Shown here: piece by piece, positions 44,769 to 57,139 of the stretch
Layout of the letters: every line of letters starts with the position of its first letter
How positions within the stretch are numbered: position 1 is the stretch's first letter
From: Arthrobacter castelli DSM 16402
Lineage (GTDB): Bacteria > Actinomycetota > Actinomycetes > Actinomycetales > Micrococcaceae
Length of the DNA: 64,000 nucleotides
Direction of reading: 5' to 3'
Assembly: GCF_000430705.1 (NCBI RefSeq)
Contig: NZ_AUMN01000017.1
Location: forward strand, 1-64,000
Notes under the pieces: generated by a model
Told to the model about the DNA's origin: nothing
The model's database searches: none
What the model saw: only the letters and a program-made list of their open reading frames with translations
Position numbers and translations under genes: made by a program

Positions 44769-44826
44769 GCTCCCGTTTGGGACATATTGCCGCCGGCGCC
44801 GCCGGTCGATTGTCCCAAGGCGGAGC
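44769..44826. repeat. 58-bp palindromic element, copy 2
   Basis: Same length as the copy at 41415-41472 in opposite orientation: GCTCC, three variable bases, then TTGGGACATATTGCCGCCGG and on to TTGTCCC and GGAGC. One base-pair exchange between the copies keeps pairing (A-T to T-A at positions 9/50), two positions lose it. The two copies bracket the tctCBA operon. Copy 2 lies 240 bases upstream of tctC, so here it is not a tct terminator. Confidence 0.85.
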
Positions 44827-44908
44827 GGAAGTCGCCGTAAACGCCGGCGCGACTCGATAGGGGCGCCTGCCCGACATCCGATTCCGGCCGGTTGCCGGAC
44901 ATGCGAAA

Positions 44909-44935
44909 GGCCCCGCACCGAAATGGTGCGGGGCC
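44909..44935 (-). terminator. rpoBC intrinsic terminator
   Basis: GGCCCCGCACC (44909-44919) and GGTGCGGGGCC (44925-44935) form a perfect 11-base stem with a five-base loop; on the minus strand TTTCGC follows. It lies 143 bases past the rpoC stop, beyond the dispersed repeat block, which may have been inserted between gene and terminator. Confidence 0.8.
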
Positions 44936-44953
44936 CTCACATCAGGTCGTGCT

Positions 44954-45077
44954 GGGTCTCCACGGGTCTCCACGCGGCGCGGAGCGCCTTGGTCGACCAC
45001 CGATTGCGGAGCGCCTTGGTCGACCACCGCCGCGCGGAGCGCCTTGGTCGAGTGAGGCGCCCGCGCCGCATCGAGAC

Positions 45078-45078
<1 letters not shown>
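44954..45078. repeat. multi-copy dispersed repeat block between rpoC and its terminator
   Basis: Two partial GGGTCTCCAC units lead into the 28-base core (44968-44995, one mismatch to the copies at 15474 and 39553). The segment GCGGAGCGCCTTGGTCG then recurs twice more (45005-45021 and 45035-45051). The block ends GCATCGAGACC, so that on the minus strand it starts TAGGTCTCGATGCGG, sharing the rpoC stop codon. It looks like stepwise insertion or duplication of the same unit. Confidence 0.85.
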
Positions 45079-48974
<3,896 letters not shown>

Positions 48975-49036
48975 TTGGTCCCTGTTCTCTCTTTGTTCTC
49001 GTATTTGAAAGTCGATTCGGGGTACGGAAAGAGGGG

Positions 49037-52000
49037 TTAGACCTCTTCGACGGAACTGGGTTCGGCCCTGGACAGGTCGATACCGAGTTCCTCCGCGGCC
49101 CGGAAGACTTCTTCATCCGAGTCACGCATATCCAGCGAGTTACCGTCCTGGGACAGCACCTCGACATTCAAGCAGAGCGACTGCATTTCCTTGATCAGCA
49201 CCTTGAAGGACTCCGGGATGCCGGGCTCGGGAATGTTCTCGCCCTTGACGATGGCTTCATAGACCTTCACACGCCCGTGGATGTCATCGGACTTGATCGT
49301 CAGCAGTTCCTGCAGGGTGTAAGCGGAGCCGTAGGCTTCCAGGGCCCAGACCTCCATCTCACCGAAGCGCTGGCCGCCGAACTGCGCCTTACCACCAAGC
49401 GGCTGCTGGGTGATCATCGAGTACGGGCCTGTGGAACGTGCGTGGATCTTGTCGTCCACCAGGTGGTGAAGCTTCAGGATGTACATGTAGCCGACCGAGA
49501 TCGGATCCGGGAACGGTTCGCCGGAGCGACCGTCGTACACCAAGGCCTTGCCGGAGGATCCGACCAGACGGTCACCGTCACGGGTGGGGTTGGTCGATTC
49601 CAGCAGTCCGCTGATTTCCTCTTCCCGGGCACCGTCGAAGACCGGGGTCGCGACGTTGGTCGGACCGGTCTCGCGCGGCATGTCCTGCAGCGCCTGCACC
49701 CAGTCGGGCTCGCCCTCAATGGTCCAGCCCTGCTTGGCCACCCAGCCAAGGTGTGTCTCCAGCACCTGGCCGATGTTCATACGTCCGGGCACGCCCAGCG
49801 GGTTGAGCACGATGTCGACCGGGGTTCCGTCGGCCAGGAACGGCATGTCCTCGACCGGCAGGATCTTGGAGATGACGCCCTTGTTACCGTGGCGGCCGGC
49901 GAGCTTGTCGCCGTCGGTGATCTTGCGCTTGTTTGCCACGTAGACGCGGACCAGCTGGTTCACCCCAGGGGGCAGCTCGTCGTCGTTGTCGCGGTCGAAG
50001 ACGCGGACGCCGATGACGGTGCCGGATTCGCCGTGCGGCACCTTCAAGGAGGTGTCGCGGACCTCGCGGGACTTCTCGCCGAAGATCGCGCGCAACAGCC
50101 GCTCTTCGGGCGTCAGCTCGGTTTCGCCCTTCGGGGTGACCTTGCCGACCAGGATGTCGCCGGCTTCGACCTCGGCACCGATGTGGATGATGCCGCGCTC
50201 GTCCAGCCCGGACAGGATCTCCTCGGAGACATTCGGGATGTCCCGGGTAATCTCCTCGGCGCCGAGCTTGGTGTCACGGGCATCGATCTCATGCTCTTCG
50301 ATGTGGATCGAAGACATCACGTCGTCCTGGACCAGCCGCTGGGACAGGATGATTGCGTCTTCGAAGTTGTGGCCCTCCCAGGACATGAATGCCACCAGCA
50401 GGTTCTTGCCGATCGCGAGCTCGCCGTGGTCCGTCGACGGACCATCGGCGATGATGCCGCCGACTTCCAGGCGCTGGCCCTCGGTGACGAGCACGCGCTG
50501 GTTGTAGGCGGTGCCCTGGTTGGAACGGTCAAACTTGGCGATCCGGTAGTTGGTTTCGGTGCCGTCGTCGTTCAGCATCACGACGACGTCGGCCGAGACC
50601 TCGGAGACCACGCCGGCCTTGGAGGCGATGATGACGTCGCCGGCGTCGACGGCTGCCGACCGCTCCATGCCGGTGCCCACGACCGGGGACTCGGACTGGA
50701 TCAGCGGGACGGCCTGACGCTGCATGTTCGCACCCATCAGTGCGCGGTTGGCGTCGTCGTGCTCGAGGAACGGAATCAAGGCCGTTGCCACCGACACCAT
50801 CTGGCGCGGGGAAACGTCCATGAAGTCCACCTCGGTGGCCGGAACCAGCACCGGCTCGCCGCCGCCGCCGCGTTCGCGCACGAGGACCATGTCCTCGGAG
50901 AAGCGCTCGTCGTCGTTCAGCGGAGCGTTGGCCTGGGCAATGACGACGTCGATCTCGTCATCGGCGGTCAGGTAGACGACCTCGTCGGTCACCTGGCCTT
51001 CCTTGACCCTGCGGTACGGGGTCTCGATAAAGCCGAACGCATTAATCCGCCCGTAGGACGCCAGCGAACCGATCAGGCCAATGTTCGGGCCTTCAGGGGT
51101 TTCAATGGGGCACATGCGGCCGTAGTGCGACGGGTGGACGTCGCGGACCTCCATGCCGGCACGGTCGCGGGACAGACCGCCCGGGCCCAGCGCGGACAGA
51201 CGCCGCTTGTGCGTCAGACCGGCCAGCGGGTTGTTCTGGTCCATGAACTGCGAGAGCTGCGAAGTTCCGAAGAACTCCTTGATCGCGGCCACAACAGGGC
51301 GGATGTTGATCAGCGTCTGCGGCGTGATGGCCTCGACGTCCTGGGTGGTCATCCGCTCGCGGACCACGCGCTCCATCCGGGACAGGCCGGTGCGGACCTG
51401 GTTCTCGATCAGCTCGCCGACGGCGCGGATGCGGCGATTGCCGAAGTGGTCGATGTCGTCGACCTCGACGCGAACCTCGTGGTCCTCGCCGTCGCGCTTG
51501 CCTTCGATGGAGTCGCCACCGGCGTGCAGCGTGACCAGGAACTTGATCATCGCCACGATGTCTTCGGTGTTCAGCACCGATGAGTTCCGCTGTCCCAGCG
51601 GGATGTCAGTGCCCAGCTTGCGGTTGACCTTATAGCGGCCGACCTTGGCCAGGTCATAGCGCTTCGGGTTGAAGTAGAGATTTTCCAGCAGCGACTGCGC
51701 CGCTTCGACCGTCGGCGGCTCGCCCGGACGCAGCTTGCGGTAGATGTCCAGCAGCGCTTCTTCCTTGGACTCCGTGGCGTCCTTCTCCAGGGTGGCACGG
51801 ATGGAATCGAATTCGCCGAATTCTTCGAGGATCTGGGATTCGGTCCAGCCCAGCGCCTTCAGCAAGACGGTAACGGACTGCTTGCGCTTGCGGTCCAGGC
51901 GGACACCGACCTGATCGCGCTTGTCGACCTCCAGCTCGAACCAGGCTCCCCTCGACGGGATGATCTTGGCGGTGAAGATGTCTTTATCGCTGGTCTTGTC

Positions 52001-52561
52001 AGCGGCGCGCTCGAAGTAGGCGCCCGGAGAACGCACCAGCTGGGAAACGACGACGCGTTCGGTGCCGTTGATCACGAACGTGCCGTTCCGCGTCATCAGC
52101 GGGAAATCGCCCATGAACACGGTCTGCTGCTTAATTTCGCCCGTGTTGTTGTTCATGAACTCCGCCTTGACATACAGCGGAGCCGAATAGGTGGCGTCCC
52201 GGTCCTTGCACTCCTCCATGGTGTACTTCGGATCGGCGAACTCCGGCTCGGAGAAACTCAGGGACATAGTGCCCTGGAAATCCTCGATCGGGGAGATTTC
52301 CTCAAAGATGTCTGAGAGCCCGGACGTGACGGGGAGATCCCGGCGGCCCTGTTCCAGGGCTTGCTCGATCCGTTCCTGCCAGCGCTCGTTACCGACCAGC
52401 CAATCGAAGCTGTCGGTCTGCAGGCCGAGCAGGTTCGGCACGTCCAGCGGTTCGTGGATCTTTGCGAATGAAAGCCGGCGTGACGCGCCATCTGTTGCCA
52501 GAGGCGAATTGTCTGCCGTGCTGTTAGCGGTTTCGTTGTTTGGGGTGCTCGAGGCGACCAA
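49037..52561 (-). CDS. rpoB: RNA polymerase beta subunit
   Basis: The 1174-residue protein contains the rifampicin region [20 protein letters not shown] then [13 protein letters not shown], wild type at the common resistance sites (Q, D, H, S). C-terminal family text is [21 protein letters not shown] chose TTG 52559-52561 (product M-V-A-S-S-T-P-N-N), since AAGGA lies six bases ahead; a GTG at 52576 overlaps that ribosome-binding site and adds five residues. The leader of about 200 bases carries the motif shared with rpoA. In actinobacteria RbpA and CarD bind this enzyme; neither is in the window. Confidence 0.97.
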   Translation of the reverse strand: MVASSTPNNETANSTADNSPLATDGASRRLSFAKIHEPLDVPNLLGLQTDSFDWLVGNERWQERIEQALEQGRRDLPVTSGLSDIFEEISPIEDFQGTMSLSFSEPEFADPKYTMEECKDRDATYSAPLYVKAEFMNNNTGEIKQQTVFMGDFPLMTRNGTFVINGTERVVVSQLVRSPGAYFERAADKTSDKDIFTAKIIPSRGAWFELEVDKRDQVGVRLDRKRKQSVTVLLKALGWTESQILEEFGEFDSIRATLEKDATESKEEALLDIYRKLRPGEPPTVEAAQSLLENLYFNPKRYDLAKVGRYKVNRKLGTDIPLGQRNSSVLNTEDIVAMIKFLVTLHAGGDSIEGKRDGEDHEVRVEVDDIDHFGNRRIRAVGELIENQVRTGLSRMERVVRERMTTQDVEAITPQTLINIRPVVAAIKEFFGTSQLSQFMDQNNPLAGLTHKRRLSALGPGGLSRDRAGMEVRDVHPSHYGRMCPIETPEGPNIGLIGSLASYGRINAFGFIETPYRRVKEGQVTDEVVYLTADDEIDVVIAQANAPLNDDERFSEDMVLVRERGGGGEPVLVPATEVDFMDVSPRQMVSVATALIPFLEHDDANRALMGANMQRQAVPLIQSESPVVGTGMERSAAVDAGDVIIASKAGVVSEVSADVVVMLNDDGTETNYRIAKFDRSNQGTAYNQRVLVTEGQRLEVGGIIADGPSTDHGELAIGKNLLVAFMSWEGHNFEDAIILSQRLVQDDVMSSIHIEEHEIDARDTKLGAEEITRDIPNVSEEILSGLDERGIIHIGAEVEAGDILVGKVTPKGETELTPEERLLRAIFGEKSREVRDTSLKVPHGESGTVIGVRVFDRDNDDELPPGVNQLVRVYVANKRKITDGDKLAGRHGNKGVISKILPVEDMPFLADGTPVDIVLNPLGVPGRMNIGQVLETHLGWVAKQGWTIEGEPDWVQALQDMPRETGPTNVATPVFDGAREEEISGLLESTNPTRDGDRLVGSSGKALVYDGRSGEPFPDPISVGYMYILKLHHLVDDKIHARSTGPYSMITQQPLGGKAQFGGQRFGEMEVWALEAYGSAYTLQELLTIKSDDIHGRVKVYEAIVKGENIPEPGIPESFKVLIKEMQSLCLNVEVLSQDGNSLDMRDSDEEVFRAAEELGIDLSRAEPSSVEEV

Positions 52562-52642
52562 GAGTGATCCTTCCACAGACCTTCAGGCGTTTGTCGCGCT
52601 TCCCGATGATTCTTCGGCAGTCTCGACGTACTACCTTGCCGG

Positions 52643-52731
52643 ATCCGCTATATGATCCTGCGGCCCGGCTGCCGGATTTGCCCATGCGGACCGTCCGACA
52701 GCGTGCCGTGGCGAAGCCCACCGCTATATGA
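52643..52731 (-). promoter_or_regulatory. two copies of the TCATATAGCGG motif in the rpoB leader
   Basis: The minus strand contains TCATATAGCGGAT (52643-52655) and TCATATAGCGG (52721-52731), 78 bases apart, both within the rpoB leader. The same core lies before rpoA at 13361-13371. Three exact 11-base matches in 64 kb, all upstream of RNA polymerase genes and on the same strand relative to them, are unlikely by chance. Confidence 0.45.
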
Positions 52732-52767
52732 AGGCTTTGAAGGTTAAGAGGGAAGACGCAAATATCC

Positions 52768-52797
52768 ACTGTACGCCACCGGGCGTCCAGAAGTCCA
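52768..52797 (-). promoter_or_regulatory. candidate rpoBC promoter
   Basis: On the minus strand TGGACT (52792-52797) and TACAGT (52768-52773) are separated by 18 bases, about 207 bases before the rpoB start. The -10 fits TANNNT. The rest of the 431-base gap between rpoB and the divergent thiolase has no gene apart from the two TCATATAGCGG motifs. Confidence 0.4.
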
Positions 52798-52992
52798 GTG
52801 CTCAACGCACGACCCTACCCGGCCTGCGGGGCCGGGATCCGAATGCGGAGCATTTCTCAGCAGTAACTGTACATCACGGATGCCGCTAAACTTATTAAAT
52901 GCGGCACAGAATCTGCAGATTGACGCCGCTGCACACCCTTCAGCGGGCCTCGCACCGCCGAAGCAACAGAGACGAAAGAGGGCCTACCCACC

Positions 52993-54186
52993 ATGACAGC
53001 CAACCCCAACGATGTGGTCATCCTGTCCGCCTCGCGCACCCCGCAGGGACGACTCAACGGCCAGCTGGCCGGCTTCTCCGCCGTCGAGCTGGGCGCAAAG
53101 GCTGCTGCCTCCGCCCTGGAGAAGTCCGGTGCAGGTGCCGATAGCGTCGATGCGGTGATCATGGGCCAGGTGGTTCAGGCCGGTGCCGGACAGAACCCGG
53201 CCCGCCAGACCGCCATCGCCGCCGGAATCGGCTGGAACGTGCCAACCGTGACCATCAACAAGGTCTGCCTCTCTGGCCTGGCTGCGGTGACCGACGCGGC
53301 CCGGTTGATCCGCAGCGGTGAGGCTTCCGTCGTCGTCGCCGGCGGCCAGGAGTCCATGTCCCAGGGCCCGCACCTGCTGCCCGGATCACGGCAGGGATGG
53401 ACCTACGGAAACATCACTGCCGTGGATTCGGTGGCCAACGACGGACTCACCGATGCTTTCGACGGCGAATCCATGGGCGCCTCGACCGAACGCCGGAACG
53501 CTGAACTCGGTATCGATCGCACTGCCCAGGACGAAGTCGCGGCCGCCTCACACGAGCGCGCAGCCAAGGCCGCCAAGGACGGCGTGTTCGACGACGAGAT
53601 CGTGACCGTCAGCGTGCCGCAGCGCAAGAGCGACCCGATTGAGATCAACACCGATGAGGGCGTGCGCCCCAACACCACCGTCGATTCGCTGGGCAAGCTC
53701 CGCCCGGCCTTCGCCAAGGACGGGTCCATCACCGCCGGAAACTCCTCCCCGCTCAGTGACGGTGCGGCGGCGCTGGTGCTGACCAGCCGGCAAAACGCCG
53801 AAGCACTCGGCCTGGACTACCTCGCTGTCGTCGGCGCCCCCGGACAGGTCGCGGGCCCGGACACGTCGTTGCATTCACAGCCATCCAACGCCATTATGTC
53901 CGCGTTGCGGAAGGCGGGCTGGAGCAAGGACGACCTGGACTTCATCGAGATCAACGAGGCCTTCGGGTCGGTTGCCGTGCAGTCGCTCAAGGACCTCGAC
54001 ATCAGCCTCGACAAGTGCAACCTGCATGGCGGAGCTATCGCGGTGGGACACCCGATTGGCGCCTCCGGTGCGCGGCTGGCCGGGCACGCCGCCTGGGAGC
54101 TGAGCCGTCGCGGGACGGGCAAGGCGGCTGTTTCGCTGTGCGGAGGCGGCGGCCAGGGCGAGGCCGTGCTGCTCTACCGGGACTAA
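52993..54186 (+). CDS. acetyl-CoA C-acetyltransferase (thiolase)
   Basis: The 397-residue enzyme has the acylated Cys in INKVCLSGLAAVTDAARL near residue 89, the GHPIGASGARL histidine and the catalytic Cys in SLCGGGGQGEAVL. It condenses two acetyl-CoA or cleaves acetoacetyl-CoA. Start ATG at 52993 follows GAAAGAGGG. It stands alone on the plus strand between rpoB (divergent) and rplL (convergent). With biosynthetic and degradative thiolases so similar, direction cannot be told; the length favours the short acetyl-CoA acetyltransferase type. Confidence 0.92.
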   Translation: MTANPNDVVILSASRTPQGRLNGQLAGFSAVELGAKAAASALEKSGAGADSVDAVIMGQVVQAGAGQNPARQTAIAAGIGWNVPTVTINKVCLSGLAAVTDAARLIRSGEASVVVAGGQESMSQGPHLLPGSRQGWTYGNITAVDSVANDGLTDAFDGESMGASTERRNAELGIDRTAQDEVAAASHERAAKAAKDGVFDDEIVTVSVPQRKSDPIEINTDEGVRPNTTVDSLGKLRPAFAKDGSITAGNSSPLSDGAAALVLTSRQNAEALGLDYLAVVGAPGQVAGPDTSLHSQPSNAIMSALRKAGWSKDDLDFIEINEAFGSVAVQSLKDLDISLDKCNLHGGAIAVGHPIGASGARLAGHAAWELSRRGTGKAAVSLCGGGGQGEAVLLYRD

Positions 54187-54236
54187 CCAGCCGTGGTTCG
54201 GCCGGTAAATCCCCTTCTCCTGGTGCCCCAACCCGT

Positions 54237-54302
54237 GAGGTAGCGCCCTGCCCGCCAGGTAGCGGGTTGCAACCCGCTGTCTCGGCGGCACGGTGCTACC
54301 TC
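54237..54302. repeat. nested palindromes between the thiolase gene and rplL
   Basis: GAGGTAGCGCC (54237-54247) is nearly complementary to GGTGCTACCTC (54292-54302), and inside lies the perfect 18-base palindrome AGCGGGTTGCAACCCGCT (54261-54278). Next to it a 16-base unit CATCGRYAGGGCGCCG is repeated twice and then partly (54316-54356). The remaining part of the 319-base gap, apart from the terminator at 54439-54466, holds nothing I recognise. Confidence 0.7.
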
Positions 54303-54438
54303 GGCAGGACTCCGCATCGATAGGGCGCCGCATCGGCAGGGCGCCGCATCGGCAGTTTTCGCCTCCGAGACGGTAGGGCCCCGCCACGGCAGGTCCGACG
54401 TCGAGCGGGGTCGAGCGGGCCGGAGCCTGGACGCGAAG

Positions 54439-54466
54439 CAGCCCGCGTGAATCATCACGCGGGCTG
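54439..54466. terminator. terminator hairpin after rplL
   Basis: CAGCCCGCGTGA (54439-54450) and TCACGCGGGCTG (54455-54466) form a perfect 12-base stem with a four-base loop, 40 bases after the rplL stop. It faces both rplL and the convergent thiolase and can serve both, though neither side has a strong U-tract. Confidence 0.7.
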
Positions 54467-54505
54467 TTCGCTGTGCCGCACAGAGCGGCGCGGTTCTGAA
54501 GAAGA

Positions 54506-54886
54506 CTACTTCAGGGAAACCTCGGCACCGGCACCCTCGAGGGCTTCCTTGGCCTTGTCGGCGTTTTCCTTGCTGACGCCTTCGACAACCGGCTTCGGCG
54601 CGCCATCGACCAGGTCCTTGGCTTCCTTCAGGCCGAGGGAGGTCAGGGCACGCACCTCCTTGATGACCTGGATCTTCTTGTCACCGGCGGAGTCGAGGAT
54701 GACGTCGAACTCAGTCTGCTCCTCGACCTCTTCTTCGGCTCCACCGGCGGCGGCGCCGGCAGCGGCGACCGGAGCAGCAGCTGTAACGTCGAAGGTCTCC
54801 TCGAACTGCTTAACGAAGTCAGAGAGTTCGACGATGGACAATTCCTTGAAAGCTTCGATGAGCTCGTCAGTGGTGAGCTTAGCCAT
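54506..54886 (-). CDS. rplL: 50S ribosomal protein L7/L12
   Basis: The 126-residue protein begins [20 protein letters not shown], has the Ala/Gly hinge ([20 protein letters not shown]) and the C-terminal factor-binding domain ([20 protein letters not shown]). Two or three dimers form the stalk on L10 and recruit EF-Tu and EF-G. The open frame extends 16 codons upstream; the ATG at 54884-54886 with AGGAG ahead gives the family start. It follows rplJ by 83 bases. Confidence 0.97.
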   Translation of the reverse strand: MAKLTTDELIEAFKELSIVELSDFVKQFEETFDVTAAAPVAAAGAAAGGAEEEVEEQTEFDVILDSAGDKKIQVIKEVRALTSLGLKEAKDLVDGAPKPVVEGVSKENADKAKEALEGAGAEVSLK

Positions 54887-54969
54887 GAGTGGCGCTCCTT
54901 TTCTTATGTGGTGGCCGCTGTACGGCCGGGTCATGGATCCTGCTTCCTAGCTGGAAGCGGAGATGGTGG

Positions 54970-55587
54970 CTATTCCTTGGCGGCGTCCGTATCCGCTTCG
55001 GGGGCAGCTTCAGCAGCTGGTGCTTCCTCCGCCGGCGCTTCAGCAGCAGGTGCTTCCTCCGCGTCAGCTGCTGGAGTTTCGGCAGGAGCCTCCGTGGCCG
55101 GCGCGCCCTCTTCCAGCTTCTCGCGCAGCGCGTCCACCGTGCGGACGAGCTGGCCCATCGGGGCCTTCAGCACACCGGCAACCTTGGACAGCTGGTGCTC
55201 ACGCGACACGAGGTCCGCCAGAGCAATGACGCCCTGGGCATCCATTGCCTCGCCCTCGAAGTAGCCGGACTTGATAACAAGCTGTGGGTTCGCCTTGGCG
55301 AAATCCGTCAGCCCCTTTGCAGCCTTCACCGCGTCGCCCTTGATGAAGGCGATGGCGGTCGGTCCAACGAGCTGGTCGTCGAATGCTTCGACGCCGGCTT
55401 CCTTGGCCGCGATGGCAGTCAGGGTGTTCTTCACGACCGAGTAGTTTGCGTCCTCGCCCAGTGAACGGCGCAGCTGTTGGAGCTGTGCCACGGAAAGCCC
55501 ACGATATTCGGTTAGGACAGCAGCGTTTGAGGAACGGAAATTCTCCGTCAACTCTTCGACTGCGGACACCTTGGTTGGCGTTGCCAT
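54970..55587 (-). CDS. rplJ: 50S ribosomal protein L10 with acidic tail
   Basis: The 205-residue L10 begins [20 protein letters not shown] and has [20 protein letters not shown] and the stalk-binding C-terminal helix. About 35 residues rich in Ala, Glu and Pro follow the family's usual end. L10 anchors L7/L12 and in many bacteria represses its own mRNA. AAGGAGG lies about five bases before the ATG. A 230-base leader with promoter and hairpin precedes it. Confidence 0.96.
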   Translation of the reverse strand: MATPTKVSAVEELTENFRSSNAAVLTEYRGLSVAQLQQLRRSLGEDANYSVVKNTLTAIAAKEAGVEAFDDQLVGPTAIAFIKGDAVKAAKGLTDFAKANPQLVIKSGYFEGEAMDAQGVIALADLVSREHQLSKVAGVLKAPMGQLVRTVDALREKLEEGAPATEAPAETPAADAEEAPAAEAPAEEAPAAEAAPEADTDAAKE

Positions 55588-55650
55588 AACCCTCCTTCCT
55601 TCGAATCATGCCGGTCTTCGTCAGGACCCTGGCCCGGGAGTGCAGTACGC

Positions 55651-55680
55651 ACAAAAACGCCCCGCGCAGATGCACGGGGC
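55651..55680 (-). terminator. attenuator-like terminator in the rplJ leader
   Basis: On the minus strand GCCCCGTGCA (from 55680) pairs with TGCGCGGGGC (to 55659) with one G-U pair, and GTTTTTGTG follows at once (55651-55658). This has the form of an intrinsic terminator, yet lies 64 bases before rplJ and after the candidate promoter, so it probably works as an attenuator. Confidence 0.7.
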
Positions 55681-55823
55681 CAGCCCTCAACCTGACCGTG
55701 ACAGGCCAGGGAGGATTCGCTTCGTTCACCTGCGCAGGCCGCCCCGTTTGGGGACCTTCAACCAGGAGCAATCATTCGCAATAGAAGGATGGAACCTGAT
55801 GACCGACGGTCTTTGGTGGTTAA

Positions 55824-55852
55824 AGTCTACGCGACGGCGTCCGGGCCAACAA
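55824..55852 (-). promoter_or_regulatory. candidate rplJL promoter
   Basis: On the minus strand TTGTTG (55847-55852) and TAGACT (55824-55829) are separated by 17 bases. This gives a leader of about 230 bases with the attenuator-like hairpin inside. The rest of the 368-base gap upstream of rplJ holds no gene. Confidence 0.55.
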
Positions 55853-55955
55853 ATCACGCAAATCACGGCCGCCCCATCCCGAAGCGGCCGATCGGCCCCA
55901 CCAACCAGCCGGTCCCGCCAGCCAATTCCCCGGCCATACCCGCCGGGGTGCCCGC

Positions 55956-57050
55956 TTAGAGCTGCTTCCGCCACTCACCGGTGCACCCGGCCGTGCGGAA
56001 CCCCAGGTCCCGATTGACCGAGACCATGTATTCCTTTTCGCTGGCGTCCCACGTATAGATTCTCCGCACGGCACGTCTCTCCCGCTCCAGCCGTTCCAAA
56101 TTGCTGGTCCGGATCAACATGCCGAGCTTGCGTCCGAGGTGCTCCTGCAGCACCACGGTCTCGTCATGGAACACAATGTCGTCGCGGTGGCGCACAATGC
56201 TGATCGCGGTAAATCCCACCAGCCGGCGGCCAGGCTGATGTTCCACTGCGCAGATCATTGTCTGGCGCCCGCCGGCCTGGGCCAGCGCTTCCGCTTCGCG
56301 AACCCGGGCGTCGTCCCATCGCTGCTGCCCGTCCGCTTCATCGGCACTCGCCGGTTCGTCACCGTCCAACAAGCCCTCCAGCACAGCCATATCCCTCACC
56401 CACTCCGCCGGGCAATTGTCCGTCCAGGTGTGGACCGCGTAGTCGGGACCGGCGGCCTCCGCGGCATGGGACTTCAGCCGGTCCAACGCCTCCTGGCCCA
56501 CCGGAAACGGACAGGAACTGAACCGCTCCACGCGTTGCAGTTCATAACCTGCCTGGGAAGCGAAAACCACCTCCCTGCTCGACGACGGCAGCGCGCGGCC
56601 GTCGTCGGCGCCCTTGACGACAGATCCGCCATCGGAATCCAAGGCAGCCGCCGGGTGATGCGTTTCGACAATCAGGCTCCGGCGCATCTCACCGGTGGCG
56701 AATTGCTCAGCTGCCTCCAGCAGTTCGCGGCCGACTCCTTGGCCTCGGCATTCGGGAAGAATCTCCAGCGAGATAATCGCGTCATCCGTATTGTCCAGCA
56801 ATGGCATCGAGATACCCACGCGCCCGACTATGCGGGACTCGATCCTGGCAATCAATACCACCAGGCGTTCGTATGGATCACCGAACGCCTCAAGGAACTC
56901 CTCCGGAGAGAAGGCCAGATCGGCATTGCCCCACGTGGCAATCCGCACCTGCCGGGCCACGTCGACAACCGCCAGAAAATCGGCTGAATCCCCGCCATCG
57001 AGCGAGTCGGGCACCCACAGTTGTTCGACCTGAACGGTCCGCGTTGTCAT
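55956..57050 (-). CDS. double-GNAT acetyltransferase-like protein, copy 1
   Basis: The 364-residue protein has an N-terminal GNAT domain with the acetyl-CoA motif ECRGQGVGRELLEAAEQF (RGQGVG at residues 102-107) and a degenerate second GNAT domain in the C-terminal half (LQEHLGRKLGMLIRTSNLER). The two-domain layout resembles mycothiol synthase and many untested actinobacterial proteins. It is a paralogue of the next gene: both share NTD/NTG after LL/LT, YTWDASE/YTWNAAE and a closing LGF-(8)-W-(2)-L. Start is ATG 57048-57050. The gene lies between rplJ and rplA, which are normally close. Substrate unknown. Confidence 0.78.
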   Translation of the reverse strand: MTTRTVQVEQLWVPDSLDGGDSADFLAVVDVARQVRIATWGNADLAFSPEEFLEAFGDPYERLVVLIARIESRIVGRVGISMPLLDNTDDAIISLEILPECRGQGVGRELLEAAEQFATGEMRRSLIVETHHPAAALDSDGGSVVKGADDGRALPSSSREVVFASQAGYELQRVERFSSCPFPVGQEALDRLKSHAAEAAGPDYAVHTWTDNCPAEWVRDMAVLEGLLDGDEPASADEADGQQRWDDARVREAEALAQAGGRQTMICAVEHQPGRRLVGFTAISIVRHRDDIVFHDETVVLQEHLGRKLGMLIRTSNLERLERERRAVRRIYTWDASEKEYMVSVNRDLGFRTAGCTGEWRKQL

Positions 57051-57139
57051 CAAACCCCACTTGGCTGGTCAGCCGCCTGCTTCTCATATGTACCGTCCCA
57101 GCCTAGTGCCCATAGCTGACAGTTTGCGTAACGGATGGA

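Noticed and set aside
41415-44826. tctCBA with its hairpin elements as a composite transposon
   Set aside because: No transposase or target-site duplication is visible and the elements are only 58 bases; kept as an observation on repeats only.
51150-51320. Rifampicin resistance change in rpoB
   Set aside because: The resistance region [20 protein letters not shown] and [13 protein letters not shown] has wild-type residues at the common sites.
49277-51583. 768-codon open frame on the plus strand
   Set aside because: Antisense of rpoB with the same shadow composition.
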